This document shows positions 52,681 through 62,788 of a stretch of DNA of 64,000 nt, in pieces. The notes below the pieces were generated by a model, which was not told the DNA's origin, made no database searches, and saw only the letters and a program-made list of their open reading frames with translations. The translations under genes were made by a program, and so were the position numbers. Every line of letters starts with the position of its first letter. Within the stretch, counting starts at the first letter, position 1. Source of the stretch: Yersinia hibernica (GTDB lineage: Bacteria > Pseudomonadota > Gammaproteobacteria > Enterobacterales > Enterobacteriaceae); contig NZ_CP032487.1 in the NCBI RefSeq assembly GCF_004124235.1, positions 4,650,001-4,714,000 of the forward strand, written 5' to 3'.

Positions 52681-54321
52681 ATGGATTCGCAACGCAATCT
52701 TCTACTCATCGCTCTGCTGTTCGTGTCTTTCATGATCTGGCAAGCCTGGCAAGTGGATAACAATCCACAACCAGCCGCTCAGACCACGCAACAGACTGCG
52801 AATACTGCAACCGGTGATAAAGCAAGCCAGGCCGTGCCAGGCAGTGGTCAGGGTCAACTGATTACTGTAAAAACTGATGTGCTGTCTCTGACCATTAATA
52901 CCCGTGGCGGTGACATCGAGCAGGCTAACCTGTTGGCTTACCCGGATACCCTGGGTTCAGATAAAACTTTCGAATTACTGGAAACCACTCCTGCATTCAT
53001 CTATCAGGCACAAAGCGGCCTGACAGGTAAAAGTGGCCCGGACAATCCAGCTAACGGCGAGCGCCCACTGTTCGAAGTGACGCAAACTAGTTTTGCATTA
53101 GCCGATGGCCAGGATGAACTGCGCATTCCATTGACCTTCACCGGTAAAGATGGCTCTGTTTTCACCAAGACTTTCGTGCTGAAACGTAATGACTATGCTA
53201 TCGGTGTGGATTATCACGTTAAAAATGCCTCAGAAGCCCCACTGGAACTGACGCTGTTCGGCCAATTAAAACAAAGCATTAATTTGCCCAAACACCGTGA
53301 CACTGGCAGCAATAACTTCGCGCTGCATACTTACCGTGGTACGGCTTACTCTTCTGATGAAACTAAATATAAAAAATACAGCTTTAGTGATATCGAAGAT
53401 AAAAGTCTGGACATCACGACCAAAGGCGGCTGGGTTGCTATGTTGCAACAGTATTTTGCCACCGCATGGATCCCTGCTGCTAACGAAACCAACACTTTCT
53501 ACTCCGCTGATTTAGGCAACGGTTTAGCTGCAATTGGCTTCAAAGGTGCACCGGTTGTGGTTCAACCAGGTGAGCAGAAACAACTGGGTGCAACCTTGTG
53601 GGTTGGCCCGGAAATTCAGGACAAAATGGCGGCCATCGCGCCACATCTGGACCTGACAGTTGATTATGGTTGGTTATGGTTTATTTCTCAGCCGCTGTTC
53701 AAACTGCTGAAATTCATTCACAGCTTTGTCGGTAACTGGGGCTTCTCCATCATTGTTATCACCTTTATTGTGCGCGGTATCATGTACCCGCTGACAAAGG
53801 CGCAATACACTTCGATGGCGAAAATGCGTTTGCTGCAGCCTAAACTGGCCGCCATGCGTGAGCGTATCGGTGACGATAAGCAGCGTATGAGCCAGGAAAT
53901 GATGGCGTTGTACAAAGCTGAGAAGGTTAATCCGCTGGGTGGCTGCTTACCGCTGATCATTCAGATGCCAATCTTCCTGGCGTTGTACTACATGTTGATG
54001 AGTTCAGTTGAGTTGCGCCATGCGCCATTCATTTTGTGGATTCATGACCTGTCAGCACAAGACCCGTACTATATTCTGCCGATTCTGATGGGTATCACCA
54101 TGTACTTCATTCAGAAGATGTCACCAACGACCGTGACTGACCCGATGCAGCAGAAAATCATGACCTTTATGCCGGTTATCTTCACCGTGTTCTTCCTGTG
54201 GTTCCCGGCCGGTCTGGTGCTGTACTATATCGTCAGTAACTTGGTGACTATCCTGCAGCAACAGTTGATTTATCGTGGTCTGGAAAAACGTGGTTTACAC
54301 AGCCGCGATAAGAAAAAATAA
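52681..54321 (+). CDS. yidC: Membrane protein insertase YidC
   Basis: A 546-aa inner-membrane insertase/foldase. TM1 is about 5-21 ([17 protein letters not shown]), followed by a large periplasmic beta-sandwich domain (about 55-340) and the conserved five-helix C-terminal core with the hydrophilic groove arginine in [14 protein letters not shown]. The C-terminus is basic (SRDKKK). Normal enteric length (E. coli 548). Confidence 0.97.
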   Translation: MDSQRNLLLIALLFVSFMIWQAWQVDNNPQPAAQTTQQTANTATGDKASQAVPGSGQGQLITVKTDVLSLTINTRGGDIEQANLLAYPDTLGSDKTFELLETTPAFIYQAQSGLTGKSGPDNPANGERPLFEVTQTSFALADGQDELRIPLTFTGKDGSVFTKTFVLKRNDYAIGVDYHVKNASEAPLELTLFGQLKQSINLPKHRDTGSNNFALHTYRGTAYSSDETKYKKYSFSDIEDKSLDITTKGGWVAMLQQYFATAWIPAANETNTFYSADLGNGLAAIGFKGAPVVVQPGEQKQLGATLWVGPEIQDKMAAIAPHLDLTVDYGWLWFISQPLFKLLKFIHSFVGNWGFSIIVITFIVRGIMYPLTKAQYTSMAKMRLLQPKLAAMRERIGDDKQRMSQEMMALYKAEKVNPLGGCLPLIIQMPIFLALYYMLMSSVELRHAPFILWIHDLSAQDPYYILPILMGITMYFIQKMSPTTVTDPMQQKIMTFMPVIFTVFFLWFPAGLVLYYIVSNLVTILQQQLIYRGLEKRGLHSRDKKK

Positions 54322-54349
54322 TCCACACCGATAATCATCAGTATCAAAG

Positions 54350-54380
54350 GGCGGTCAATATGACCGCCTTATTCTTTTTA
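54350..54380 (+). terminator. Terminator after yidC
   Basis: GGCGGTCA (54350-54357) pairs with TGACCGCC (54361-54368) with an ATA loop, followed by TTATTCTTTTT. Confidence 0.85.
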
Positions 54381-54442
54381 TAGAAACCTGATTTACACAG
54401 TCAGGTTTGTGTAAAAACAATAAGTTAAAGAGAGATATAACC

Positions 54443-55807
54443 ATGAGCACCACTGATACTATCGTGGCACAAGCAACACCGCCAGGCCGTGGTGGCGTTG
54501 GTATTTTACGTGTTTCAGGTCGTGCCGCCGCCGCCGTCGCGCAGGCCGTGTTGGGTAAATTACCCAAACCGCGCTACGCCGATTATCTGGCGTTTAAAGA
54601 TGTTGATGGCAGCACATTAGACCAAGGTATCGCTCTCTACTTTCCCGGCCCGAATTCATTTACTGGCGAGGACGTGCTGGAACTACAAGGCCATGGTGGC
54701 CCAGTCATACTGGATTTGCTGTTAAAACGCATCCTGGCCCTGCCTGGGCTGCGCATTGCCCGTCCAGGTGAGTTCTCTGAGCGCGCATTCTTAAATGACA
54801 AACTGGATTTAGCGCAAGCCGAGGCCATTGCCGACCTGATTGACGCCAGTTCAGAGCAAGCCGCTCGCTCAGCGGTCAATTCATTACAGGGCGCATTTTC
54901 TGTTCGTATCCATCAATTGGTGGAAGCACTCACTCACTTGCGCATCTACGTCGAGGCGGCGATTGACTTTCCGGATGAGGAAATTGATTTCCTTTCCGAT
55001 GGCAAAATTGAAGCTCAATTGAAGGGCGTCATGGCGGATTTGGAGCAAGTGCGCACCGAAGCCCGGCAAGGTAGCCTGCTGCGCGAGGGGATGAAAGTGG
55101 TTATTGCTGGCCGCCCGAATGCCGGTAAATCCAGTTTACTCAATGCGTTAGCGGGTCGTGAAGCGGCAATAGTGACTGATGTTGCTGGCACCACCCGTGA
55201 TGTATTGCGGGAACATATTCACATCGATGGGATGCCATTGCATATCATTGATACTGCAGGGTTACGTGAAGCCAGCGATAAAGTTGAGCGCATTGGTATC
55301 GAACGGGCCTGGCATGAGATTGAACAAGCTGACCGGGTGCTGTTTATGGTTGATGGCACCACAACAGATGCCACGGAGCCGGCCGCTATCTGGCCTGAGT
55401 TTATGACGCGGTTGCCACCGACGCTCCCCATCACCGTGGTGCGAAATAAAGCTGACATCACAGGTGAAACCTTAGGTCTGACCGAAGTGAATGGTCACTC
55501 ACTTATTCGCTTATCAGCCCGAACCGGTGAGGGTATTGACCTGCTGCGCAACCATCTCAAGCAGAGTATGGGCTTTACCAGTAACACCGAAGGCGGTTTT
55601 TTGGCTCGTCGTCGTCATTTACAAGCGCTAGAAACTGCCGCGCAGCATCTGGTGCAAGGCCATGAACAGTTAGTAAGCGCTTACGCCGGTGAATTATTGG
55701 CCGAAGAGTTACGTTTAGCACAACAGTCGTTGAGTGAAATTACCGGTGAATTTAGCTCTGATGACCTACTGGGGCGGATTTTCTCCAGTTTTTGTATCGG
55801 AAAATGA
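54443..55807 (+). CDS. mnmE: tRNA modification GTPase MnmE
   Basis: A 454-aa GTPase that, with MnmG, installs cmnm5/nm5 on wobble U34 of tRNAs. It has the N-terminal THF-binding domain ([19 protein letters not shown]), a helical domain, and the G domain with G1 [10 protein letters not shown]3 DTAG and G4 NKAD. It ends in the invariant CIGK. The start at 54443 follows a GAGAG site; the frame is open to 54407. Confidence 0.97.
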   Translation: MSTTDTIVAQATPPGRGGVGILRVSGRAAAAVAQAVLGKLPKPRYADYLAFKDVDGSTLDQGIALYFPGPNSFTGEDVLELQGHGGPVILDLLLKRILALPGLRIARPGEFSERAFLNDKLDLAQAEAIADLIDASSEQAARSAVNSLQGAFSVRIHQLVEALTHLRIYVEAAIDFPDEEIDFLSDGKIEAQLKGVMADLEQVRTEARQGSLLREGMKVVIAGRPNAGKSSLLNALAGREAAIVTDVAGTTRDVLREHIHIDGMPLHIIDTAGLREASDKVERIGIERAWHEIEQADRVLFMVDGTTTDATEPAAIWPEFMTRLPPTLPITVVRNKADITGETLGLTEVNGHSLIRLSARTGEGIDLLRNHLKQSMGFTSNTEGGFLARRRHLQALETAAQHLVQGHEQLVSAYAGELLAEELRLAQQSLSEITGEFSSDDLLGRIFSSFCIGK

Positions 55808-55919
55808 GTGTGATGCCATAGAGGCATTTTGATAAGCTTGCTCTATGAGTCTGAGCCGTTCATCAATCTGAACTGAGTACGGCTCAAACACTTAACTCTA
55901 TCTATAAATTGAGGTATCC

Positions 55920-57119
55920 ATGATTATAAAACCACGTGTACGCGGCTTTATCTGTGTGACTGCTCATCCGGCGGGCTGCGAAGCTAACGTCAAAAAGCAA
56001 ATCGACTATGTCACTGCAGAAGGCGCAATCGCTAACGGCCCCAAAAGAGTATTAGTGATTGGTGCGTCAACTGGATACGGGCTGGCAGCCCGCATTACAG
56101 CAGCATTTGGTTGTGGTGCCGATACTCTGGGGGTGTTCTTTGAACGTCCGGGTGAAGAGGGCAAGCCGGGCACCTCTGGTTGGTACAATAGCGCGGCGTT
56201 CCACAAATTTGCAGAGCAAAAAGGCCTGTACGCGAAGAGCATCAACGGCGATGCTTTCTCTGATGAAATTAAGCGCCTGACCATTGAAGCTATCAAGCAG
56301 GACTTGGGTCAAGTTGATCAAGTTATCTACAGCCTGGCCTCACCACGCCGTACTCATCCGAAAACTGGCGAAGTGTTTAACTCGACACTGAAACCCATCG
56401 GGCATGAAGTGAAGTTCCGTGGCCTTGATACCGACAAAGAAGTTATCAAAGAAGCCGTGTTGCAACCAGCCACCCAAGAAGAGATCGACAACACTGTTGC
56501 GGTAATGGGGGGTGAAGATTGGCAGATGTGGATTGATGCCCTGCTGGAAGCTGGCGTGCTGGCGCAAGGTGCGCAAACCACCGCCTTCACCTATCTGGGC
56601 GAAAAAATCACCCATGATATCTATTGGAATGGCTCCATTGGGGCGGCCAAGAAAGATTTAGATCAAAAAGTTTTAGCTATTCGCGATAGCTTATCTGCCC
56701 ATGGCGGTGGCGATGCCCGTGTTTCTGTATTGAAAGCCGTTGTGACTCAGGCCAGCTCTGCCATCCCAATGATGCCACTGTATTTGTCACTGTTATTCAA
56801 AGTGATGAAAGAGAAAGGGACTCACGAGGGCTGTATCGAACAGGTGTATTCGCTGTATAAAGACAGCCTATGTGGTAGCGCACCACATATGGACCAAGAG
56901 GGCCGTCTGCGGGCTGACTACAAAGAGCTGGATCCTGAGGTTCAAGGACAAGTACAGCAACTGTGGGACCAAGTCACCAACGACAATATTTATCAGCTGA
57001 CTGATTTCACCGGCTATAAGACTGAGTTCTTAAATCTGTTCGGTTTTGCTGTTGATGGTGTTGATTATGAAGCCGATGTTAACCCTGTGGTAAAAATTCC
57101 TAATCTGATTCAGGGCTAA
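55920..57119 (+). CDS. fabV: Trans-2-enoyl-ACP/CoA reductase FabV
   Basis: A 399-aa NADH-dependent enoyl reductase of the last elongation step of fatty acid synthesis, the type insensitive to triclosan. Tyr53 in GASTGYG, catalytic Tyr235 and Lys244 (Y-X8-K in [11 protein letters not shown]) match the characterised Y. pestis enzyme by number. It replaces the tnaCAB position of E. coli downstream of mnmE. Confidence 0.96.
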   Translation: MIIKPRVRGFICVTAHPAGCEANVKKQIDYVTAEGAIANGPKRVLVIGASTGYGLAARITAAFGCGADTLGVFFERPGEEGKPGTSGWYNSAAFHKFAEQKGLYAKSINGDAFSDEIKRLTIEAIKQDLGQVDQVIYSLASPRRTHPKTGEVFNSTLKPIGHEVKFRGLDTDKEVIKEAVLQPATQEEIDNTVAVMGGEDWQMWIDALLEAGVLAQGAQTTAFTYLGEKITHDIYWNGSIGAAKKDLDQKVLAIRDSLSAHGGGDARVSVLKAVVTQASSAIPMMPLYLSLLFKVMKEKGTHEGCIEQVYSLYKDSLCGSAPHMDQEGRLRADYKELDPEVQGQVQQLWDQVTNDNIYQLTDFTGYKTEFLNLFGFAVDGVDYEADVNPVVKIPNLIQG

Positions 57120-57139
57120 CTTCAAATTTATATCTAAAC

Positions 57140-57166
57140 AACCCGCTGTACGGCGTGCGGCGGGTT
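57140..57166 (+). terminator. Hairpin after fabV
   Basis: AACCCGC (57140-57146) pairs with GCGGGTT (57160-57166), 20 nt after the stop; the tail ATTCACTCTCTCATT is weak in T. Confidence 0.6.
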
Positions 57167-57385
57167 ATTCACTCTCTCATTATTGCCTTTCGTTAGACTC
57201 TTCTAATACACAATCACAAATCTCTTATGCCCATAATGGATAAGCTAAGGTCATTTTCTTCGTTTACGGATCCCCCCTGCAATGTTTGAATAATTTTATT
57301 CTTAGTTATTCAGTTCATCACTAACAGTGATAGCCCAACCTGCAAAAAATACGCTTTTATTTAAATATAATTATACAGGGAAATA

Positions 57386-58198
57386 ATGATGAGAATGCGT
57401 TCACTGGCGATACCTTTATTAGGTTTCATTATTTTAACATCATTAAATGCCCACAGTGAGGAGAAGAAAGTCATTAAATTGGGATTTAACCCTGGCCCTT
57501 ATAAAGAACAATTTGAGAAAGGTGTAGCACCTTATCTCATAAAGAAAGGTTATCATATCGAATATAAAGACTTTAATGATGGCATTCAGGTTAATAATGC
57601 CGTTAGCACTGGTGAGATTGATGGCAATATCATGCAGCATCCGATTTATCTGCAAGCTATAAATGACCGTCTACGCATTGATAACATCGGTATTGTTCAG
57701 GTACCCACTCCCCCTATGGGGTTGTATTCTGATAAACATCAAAAGAGTGATAAGCCGAAAGAGGGGGCATGGATTTCAGTCCCCAACCAGCCCTCAAATG
57801 AATACCGCGCCGCACTCTTATTGCAATCCATTGGTTGGATCAAACTCACAGATAAAATTGACCCAGCAACTTTCTCACAAAAAGATATTGCAGAAAATCC
57901 GTATCATTTAGTCATCAAGGAAATGGATAATGCCCAACAAGTCAGAGCATTACCTGATGTTGACTACGGGGCTATTCAAGGTAATTTTGCGGTTTCTAAC
58001 GGTATCAAACTCACTTCCGCCTTACAACTTGAAAAACCTACAACTCAGTTTGTTAATGTGGTGACCGTTGCCGGTAAAAATAAAGACGCCGAGTTTGCCA
58101 AAGATATTATTGCAGGATATCACGCTCCTGAATTCAAAAAATATATTCTGGAAAACGAAAAGTATAGCGGTTATATGCTGCCTGATTATCTAAACTAG
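57386..58198 (+). CDS. MetQ/NlpA-like ABC substrate-binding protein
   Basis: A 270-aa periplasmic binding protein of the NlpA/MetQ family (KLGFNPGPYKEQF, then DGNIMQHPIYL). It has a signal peptide with likely cleavage around residue 22-24, but the usual lipobox cysteine of MetQ is missing, so it should be soluble rather than a lipoprotein. The start is ATG 57386 with AGGG upstream. First of three genes for one transporter. Substrate may be methionine or a related amino acid. Confidence 0.85.
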   Translation: MMRMRSLAIPLLGFIILTSLNAHSEEKKVIKLGFNPGPYKEQFEKGVAPYLIKKGYHIEYKDFNDGIQVNNAVSTGEIDGNIMQHPIYLQAINDRLRIDNIGIVQVPTPPMGLYSDKHQKSDKPKEGAWISVPNQPSNEYRAALLLQSIGWIKLTDKIDPATFSQKDIAENPYHLVIKEMDNAQQVRALPDVDYGAIQGNFAVSNGIKLTSALQLEKPTTQFVNVVTVAGKNKDAEFAKDIIAGYHAPEFKKYILENEKYSGYMLPDYLN

Positions 58199-58209
58199 TG
58201 GAATAATAG

Positions 58210-59226
58210 ATGATTGAGCTTCAGCATATTTTCAAAACCTTTGAACGCAAAGGTACTAAACTTCAGGCGCTTAATGATGTCAGTTTAACCATCGAAGATG
58301 GCGATATATATGGCATTATTGGTTACAGCGGGGCAGGGAAAAGCACATTACTGCGCATGGTCAACTCACTGGAAAGCCCAACCTCGGGAAATGTAGTGAT
58401 TGATGGGAAGAATTTGCATGATTTTAGCCCTGAACAGCTTAGGCTGCTGAAAAAAAATATTGGCATGATATTCCAAAATTTTAACTTACTGGAATCAAAA
58501 ACAGTTTTTAAGAATGTCGCTATGCCGCTTATTTTATTAGGAAAAAACAAAAAATTTATTCAGGAACGTGTCGCTGAACTGCTTGATTTTGTTGGGCTAA
58601 GGGATAAAAGTCACAATTTTCCTAACGAATTATCAGGTGGGCAGAAACAACGGGTGGGTATTGCCCGTGCGCTGGCAACCAATCCTTCAATTCTGTTATG
58701 TGATGAAGCAACATCATCGTTAGACCCTCAAACCACTGCCCAGATATTGTTATTACTGAAGAAAATTAATCAGCAATACAATATTACGGTTTTACTTATT
58801 ACCCATGAGATGTCGGTCATTCAAAAGATTTGTAATAAGGTGGCGGTCATGGAAAACGGTAAAATTATTGAGCAAGGTTCGGTGTTGACGGTGTTTGGCC
58901 ATCCAACTCATCCTACAACCCTTAATTTTGTGCGCACTGTCATCAAAGACAGTTTACCGGAGAGTGTGAAAAGGCAATTAGATAGCAGTCATGCTGGCCG
59001 TCAATTCCGCCTGGCATTTATCGGGGCGATAGCCACACAACCAGTTATAAATCAGCTTATCAAACAATATGATATTAGTGTCAATATTCTGTTCGCCAAC
59101 ATGTCAGAAATACAGGACACCACATTGGGCCATATGGTACTGCTATTAACTGGCGAAAATCGCATCATTGATAGCGCAGTTAATTATCTGGCAGGAACAG
59201 GGATTGATATACAGGAAATAAATTGA
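58210..59226 (+). CDS. MetN-like ABC ATP-binding protein
   Basis: A 338-aa ATPase: Walker A GYSGAGKST, signature LSGGQKQR, Walker B ILLCDEATSSLD, H-loop LITHEM. A C-terminal NIL-type domain (about 265-338), which in MetN binds methionine and inhibits transport, is present. The stop overlaps the permease start by 4 nt. Confidence 0.87.
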   Translation: MIELQHIFKTFERKGTKLQALNDVSLTIEDGDIYGIIGYSGAGKSTLLRMVNSLESPTSGNVVIDGKNLHDFSPEQLRLLKKNIGMIFQNFNLLESKTVFKNVAMPLILLGKNKKFIQERVAELLDFVGLRDKSHNFPNELSGGQKQRVGIARALATNPSILLCDEATSSLDPQTTAQILLLLKKINQQYNITVLLITHEMSVIQKICNKVAVMENGKIIEQGSVLTVFGHPTHPTTLNFVRTVIKDSLPESVKRQLDSSHAGRQFRLAFIGAIATQPVINQLIKQYDISVNILFANMSEIQDTTLGHMVLLLTGENRIIDSAVNYLAGTGIDIQEIN

Positions 59227-59885
59227 TGATCGAAACCGCAATTACGTTAGAGCAATTTATCCAAGCGCTATATGACACCTTGGTCATGGTCAGTATTTCA
59301 TTGGTGATCGGTTCTCTTATTGGTATTCCTTTAGGAATTTTACTGGTGGTGACCCGGCCGGGCGGATTAATTAAGAATCGTACTTTTTATAATATTCTTA
59401 ATCCCATTATCAATATCATCCGATCACTGCCATTTATTATTCTGATGGTCGCAATTATTCCGCTCACCCGTCTAATTGTGAACACCACAATAGGAACGCC
59501 GGGCGCGATTGTGCCGCTGATTATTTTTATCGCACCGTATATTGGCCGCCTGGTGGAAAACTCACTGTTGGATGTAAACCCCGGTATTCTGGAAGCAGCA
59601 AAATCAATGGGGGCAACACCGCTACAAGCAATTTGGTATTTCTTGCTGCCCGAAGCACTGTCGTCATTAATATTGGCGCTGACCACTGCAACTATTGGCC
59701 TGATTGGTGCAACGGCAATGGCGGGGACTGTCGGGGGCGGTGGGATTGGTGATCTCGCTATTACTTATGGCTATCAGCGTTTTGATACTTTTGTCACCGT
59801 CACTACCGCCATTGTATTAATTATCACTGTACAACTCATCCAGTCGCTGGGTAATTTATTTGCTCGTAAAATTCGCCGCGAATAA
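59223..59885 (+). CDS. MetI-like ABC permease
   Basis: A 220-aa inner-membrane permease with five to six hydrophobic segments and the EAA loop (EAAKSMGATPLQAIWYFLLPEA), which docks to the ATPase. Same family as MetI. Coupled to the ATPase gene and followed by a strong hairpin. The gene order Q-N-I differs from the N-I-Q of the main methionine operon, marking a paralogous system. Confidence 0.87.
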   Translation: MMIETAITLEQFIQALYDTLVMVSISLVIGSLIGIPLGILLVVTRPGGLIKNRTFYNILNPIINIIRSLPFIILMVAIIPLTRLIVNTTIGTPGAIVPLIIFIAPYIGRLVENSLLDVNPGILEAAKSMGATPLQAIWYFLLPEALSSLILALTTATIGLIGATAMAGTVGGGGIGDLAITYGYQRFDTFVTVTTAIVLIITVQLIQSLGNLFARKIRRE

Positions 59886-59889
59886 TTAA

Positions 59890-59920
59890 AACCCCCCTTT
59901 TGCTAAATAAAAGGGGGGTT
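59890..59920. terminator. Bidirectional terminator between ABC operon and chemoreceptor
   Basis: A 12-bp perfect stem AACCCCCCTTTT (59890-59901) / AAAAGGGGGGTT (59909-59920) lies between convergent genes, with T-rich flank CACTTTTT on the plus side. Confidence 0.85.
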
Positions 59921-59949
59921 CACTTTTTATGCAGCAAAGCTATATGACA

Positions 59950-61854
59950 TTAAACCTTAAAGCCGCTAATCACACTTTCCAATTGCAAAGTTTGATCCTG
60001 CATCGCCTGAGCCGCTGCTGCCACCTGCTCCACCAGCGCCGCATTTTGCTGTGTTGAGTTATCTAACTGATTAATCGCCAGATTAACCTGCTCGATACCC
60101 AGACTTTGCTCTTGGCTGGATGCCATTATCTCATTCATTAACGCCGCTACATTGGAAACCCCATTCATCAAGTCATCCATTGTGGTGCCCGCATCCGCCA
60201 CTAAATTCGTCCCAATCGCTATATCGGACACCGAATCTTCAATCAGCTTTTTAATCTCACGGGCAGATGTTGCGGAGCGCTGCGCTAAATTACGCACCTC
60301 AGAGGCCACCACCGCAAAGCCACGCCCTTGCTCCCCGGCTCTGGCAGCTTCTACTGCGGCATTCAGCGCCAGAATATTAGTTTGGAAAGCAATGCTGTCA
60401 ATTACACTGATAATATCGACGATTTTCTTCGATGAGTGGTTGATTGACCCCATGGTGTCCACCACTTTCTTCACCACTGTACTGCCTTTTACTGCCACAT
60501 TTGATGCTTCCATCGCCAGTTGGTTAGCATGGCTGGCGTTATCCGCATTTTGTTTCACCGTGCTGGTCAGTTCATCCATTGAAGCCGCGGTTTGCTCAAT
60601 GGAACTGGCTTGATCTTCGGTCCGCGCAGATAAATCCAGATTACCACTGGCAATTTGGCGCGATGCCGATGCAATCGCCAAACTGCTTTCACCGACCTGC
60701 CGCATCATTTGCTGCAAATAGTCGATAAAATCGTTGAAACTCTGGTTAATGGCATTGAACTCCGGGCTAGTGCTTTGTGGCAAGCGCTGGGTTAAGTCAG
60801 CTCCTCCCGCTGACAGCGCGGTGATATTCTCTTTCAACACTGCCAAGCGTTTCATAAATACGCGGATAGAGAACACCAAGAACAGCAGCAATAACAACAT
60901 GATGGGGATCTGCACTAACCCCAAGTGCATCAGAATGCTGTGACTCTGTTTGACCAATAAGCTGGTGGGCAGGTCAGTGACCAAATACCACGGGCTATTG
61001 GCGATTGGGCGGATAAACAGGGTGTGGGAAGTGCCATCGACGTCAAATTCACTTTCCAGCGATTTCTGGTCTTTCATCTGCGCCAATATCCGCTGTGTTT
61101 CTGCGGCCATCGGCGAGCTATTGGCAAAATCGGCCAGATTTTTTAATTCAGCTTTGCCATCGGCTAAGGCGCTGCTGCCGACAATTTTACCGTCAGCTTC
61201 AACAATCAGGATGGTGCCATTCACCCGCTGTTCCATCTCTTTAACCAAGCGGTTAAAGAAACCTAAAGTGACATCAATAGTAGAGACGCCATACACTGCG
61301 TCATCTTTATAAATCGCCATCGCGCAGTTGGTTCTCGGTTGCGGGCTGGCATCATCCTGATAGGCTTTAGCCCAAGCACAGAAGCCTTTGGGCGCATTTA
61401 AGCCATCTTTGTACCATGGTTGTTCAAAATAATTTTGCGACTCGGGTGAATTCCAATGAGTATTAACCGTTAACTTATTTTCCCCATTGCGTGCGAAGAA
61501 AGTGCTGAATTTAATCACCCCTTGCTCGCGTGTATTGGGCAATGGCCAAATCCCACCACCAAAGACATTACTGTCACCATATTGATCTACCAACCCCGGC
61601 AATAATAAGTCGATGGTATTACTGTCCATGATGGCAACAGCCTGCGTAATACTGCGGGCTTGTGCTTCCACTTTATTCATTTGCGCCGTTATTGCCGTTG
61701 CGATTTGGTCGACGCTATTGCTAATAATGGTGCTTTCAGATTGTTTGAGTTGTGGTGTCACAAAAAGCTGAATAACCACCACGGTGATTATCAGCAAGAA
61801 AATGAAAAACGCACTAACGAGTAAGGTAAATCGGGCTTGAGTGGTTTTTAGCAT
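59950..61854 (-). CDS. Methyl-accepting chemotaxis protein with Cache-type sensor
   Basis: A 634-aa chemoreceptor. TM1 is about 11-33, then a periplasmic dCache-like domain ([11 protein letters not shown] and [13 protein letters not shown] are Cache landmarks), TM2 about 310-335, HAMP, and the signalling hairpin tip ([26 protein letters not shown]). Ends SVISGFKV without the NWETF tail, so its methylation would depend on tailed receptors such as that at 3602-5551. The ligand, possibly amino acids as in many dCache receptors, is unproven. The start at 61854 is chosen over ATG 61917, which adds 21 non-typical residues. Confidence 0.88.
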   Translation of the reverse strand: MLKTTQARFTLLVSAFFIFLLIITVVVIQLFVTPQLKQSESTIISNSVDQIATAITAQMNKVEAQARSITQAVAIMDSNTIDLLLPGLVDQYGDSNVFGGGIWPLPNTREQGVIKFSTFFARNGENKLTVNTHWNSPESQNYFEQPWYKDGLNAPKGFCAWAKAYQDDASPQPRTNCAMAIYKDDAVYGVSTIDVTLGFFNRLVKEMEQRVNGTILIVEADGKIVGSSALADGKAELKNLADFANSSPMAAETQRILAQMKDQKSLESEFDVDGTSHTLFIRPIANSPWYLVTDLPTSLLVKQSHSILMHLGLVQIPIMLLLLLFLVFSIRVFMKRLAVLKENITALSAGGADLTQRLPQSTSPEFNAINQSFNDFIDYLQQMMRQVGESSLAIASASRQIASGNLDLSARTEDQASSIEQTAASMDELTSTVKQNADNASHANQLAMEASNVAVKGSTVVKKVVDTMGSINHSSKKIVDIISVIDSIAFQTNILALNAAVEAARAGEQGRGFAVVASEVRNLAQRSATSAREIKKLIEDSVSDIAIGTNLVADAGTTMDDLMNGVSNVAALMNEIMASSQEQSLGIEQVNLAINQLDNSTQQNAALVEQVAAAAQAMQDQTLQLESVISGFKV

Positions 61855-62111
61855 TATCGTGTCGCTCAATGTAAGAGAGCTGGATAGCCCCAGATCTATT
61901 AACGGCATTCCACGCAAAGACTTGATAACGGCAAGAAATGATTTTTCTGTTCCTCTCCTGCGATCACAATTTCAGCAAAATAAATCCCGCAACTGATTAC
62001 TCATTTATGTGAAATTTAACCGGGTAATGGTGCAGATAGTCATTGTTTTGTCGCATAAGTTTGCCCTACTCTGGTGGTGAAATAGTGTTATTTATTGAAT
62101 GGGAGTAAGTC

Positions 62112-62684
62112 ATGTCACAGCAATCCCTTAAAATCGTTACTCTATTGGGTAGCCTGCGCAGTGGTTCCTACAATGCTATGGTGGCACGCGCGTTGCCAAA
62201 ATTAGCCCCCAGCGGGGTGAGCATCGAAGCCCTACCTACTATTGGCGATATTCCGCTTTATGATGCTGATGTACAGCAAGAAGATGGCTTCCCAGCGGCG
62301 GTTCTGGCGATTGCTGAGCAGATTCGCCAAGCTGATGGGGTCATTATTGTGACACCGGAATATAACTATTCAGTCCCTGGCGGGTTGAAAAATGCCATTG
62401 ACTGGTTATCGCGTTTACCTCATCAGCCGCTCGCCAACAAACCCGTGGCGATTCAGACCAGCTCCATGGGGCCAATCGGAGGGGCGCGTTGCCAGTATCA
62501 TCTGCGCCAGATTTTGGTTTTCCTTGAAGCTATGGTGATGAATAAACCCGAATTTATGGGCGGGGTGATTCAAAGCAAAGTCGACGAACAAACCAAAGAG
62601 CTGACAGACCAAGCAACTCTAGACTTTCTGGCCAAACAACTTGCCGCCTTTGCGACATATATTGAACGTGTCCAAGTGAAATAA
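62112..62684 (+). CDS. yieF: NADPH-dependent FMN reductase (ChrR/YieF-like)
   Basis: A 190-aa flavodoxin-like reductase: FMN phosphate loop GSLRSGSYN, and PEYNYSVPGGLKNAIDW with the flavin-stacking region. E. coli YieF (ChrR) reduces quinones and chromate. The location downstream of mnmE-region genes is consistent with E. coli. GGAG precedes the ATG by 6 nt. Confidence 0.9.
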   Translation: MSQQSLKIVTLLGSLRSGSYNAMVARALPKLAPSGVSIEALPTIGDIPLYDADVQQEDGFPAAVLAIAEQIRQADGVIIVTPEYNYSVPGGLKNAIDWLSRLPHQPLANKPVAIQTSSMGPIGGARCQYHLRQILVFLEAMVMNKPEFMGGVIQSKVDEQTKELTDQATLDFLAKQLAAFATYIERVQVK

Positions 62685-62698
62685 GCCCTGCGGCTGCA

Positions 62699-62728
62699 AA
62701 ACCCCCATAGCCGCAGTAATGGGGGTTT
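62699..62728 (+). terminator. Terminator-like hairpin after yieF
   Basis: AAACCCCCAT (62699-62708) pairs with ATGGGGGTTT (62719-62728), 15 nt after the stop. Confidence 0.75.
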
Positions 62729-62788
62729 CCTCCGAATCCCTAGTCATGTTATCAATAGCTACCTTATATTTGCGGATGCTCTTACCCC

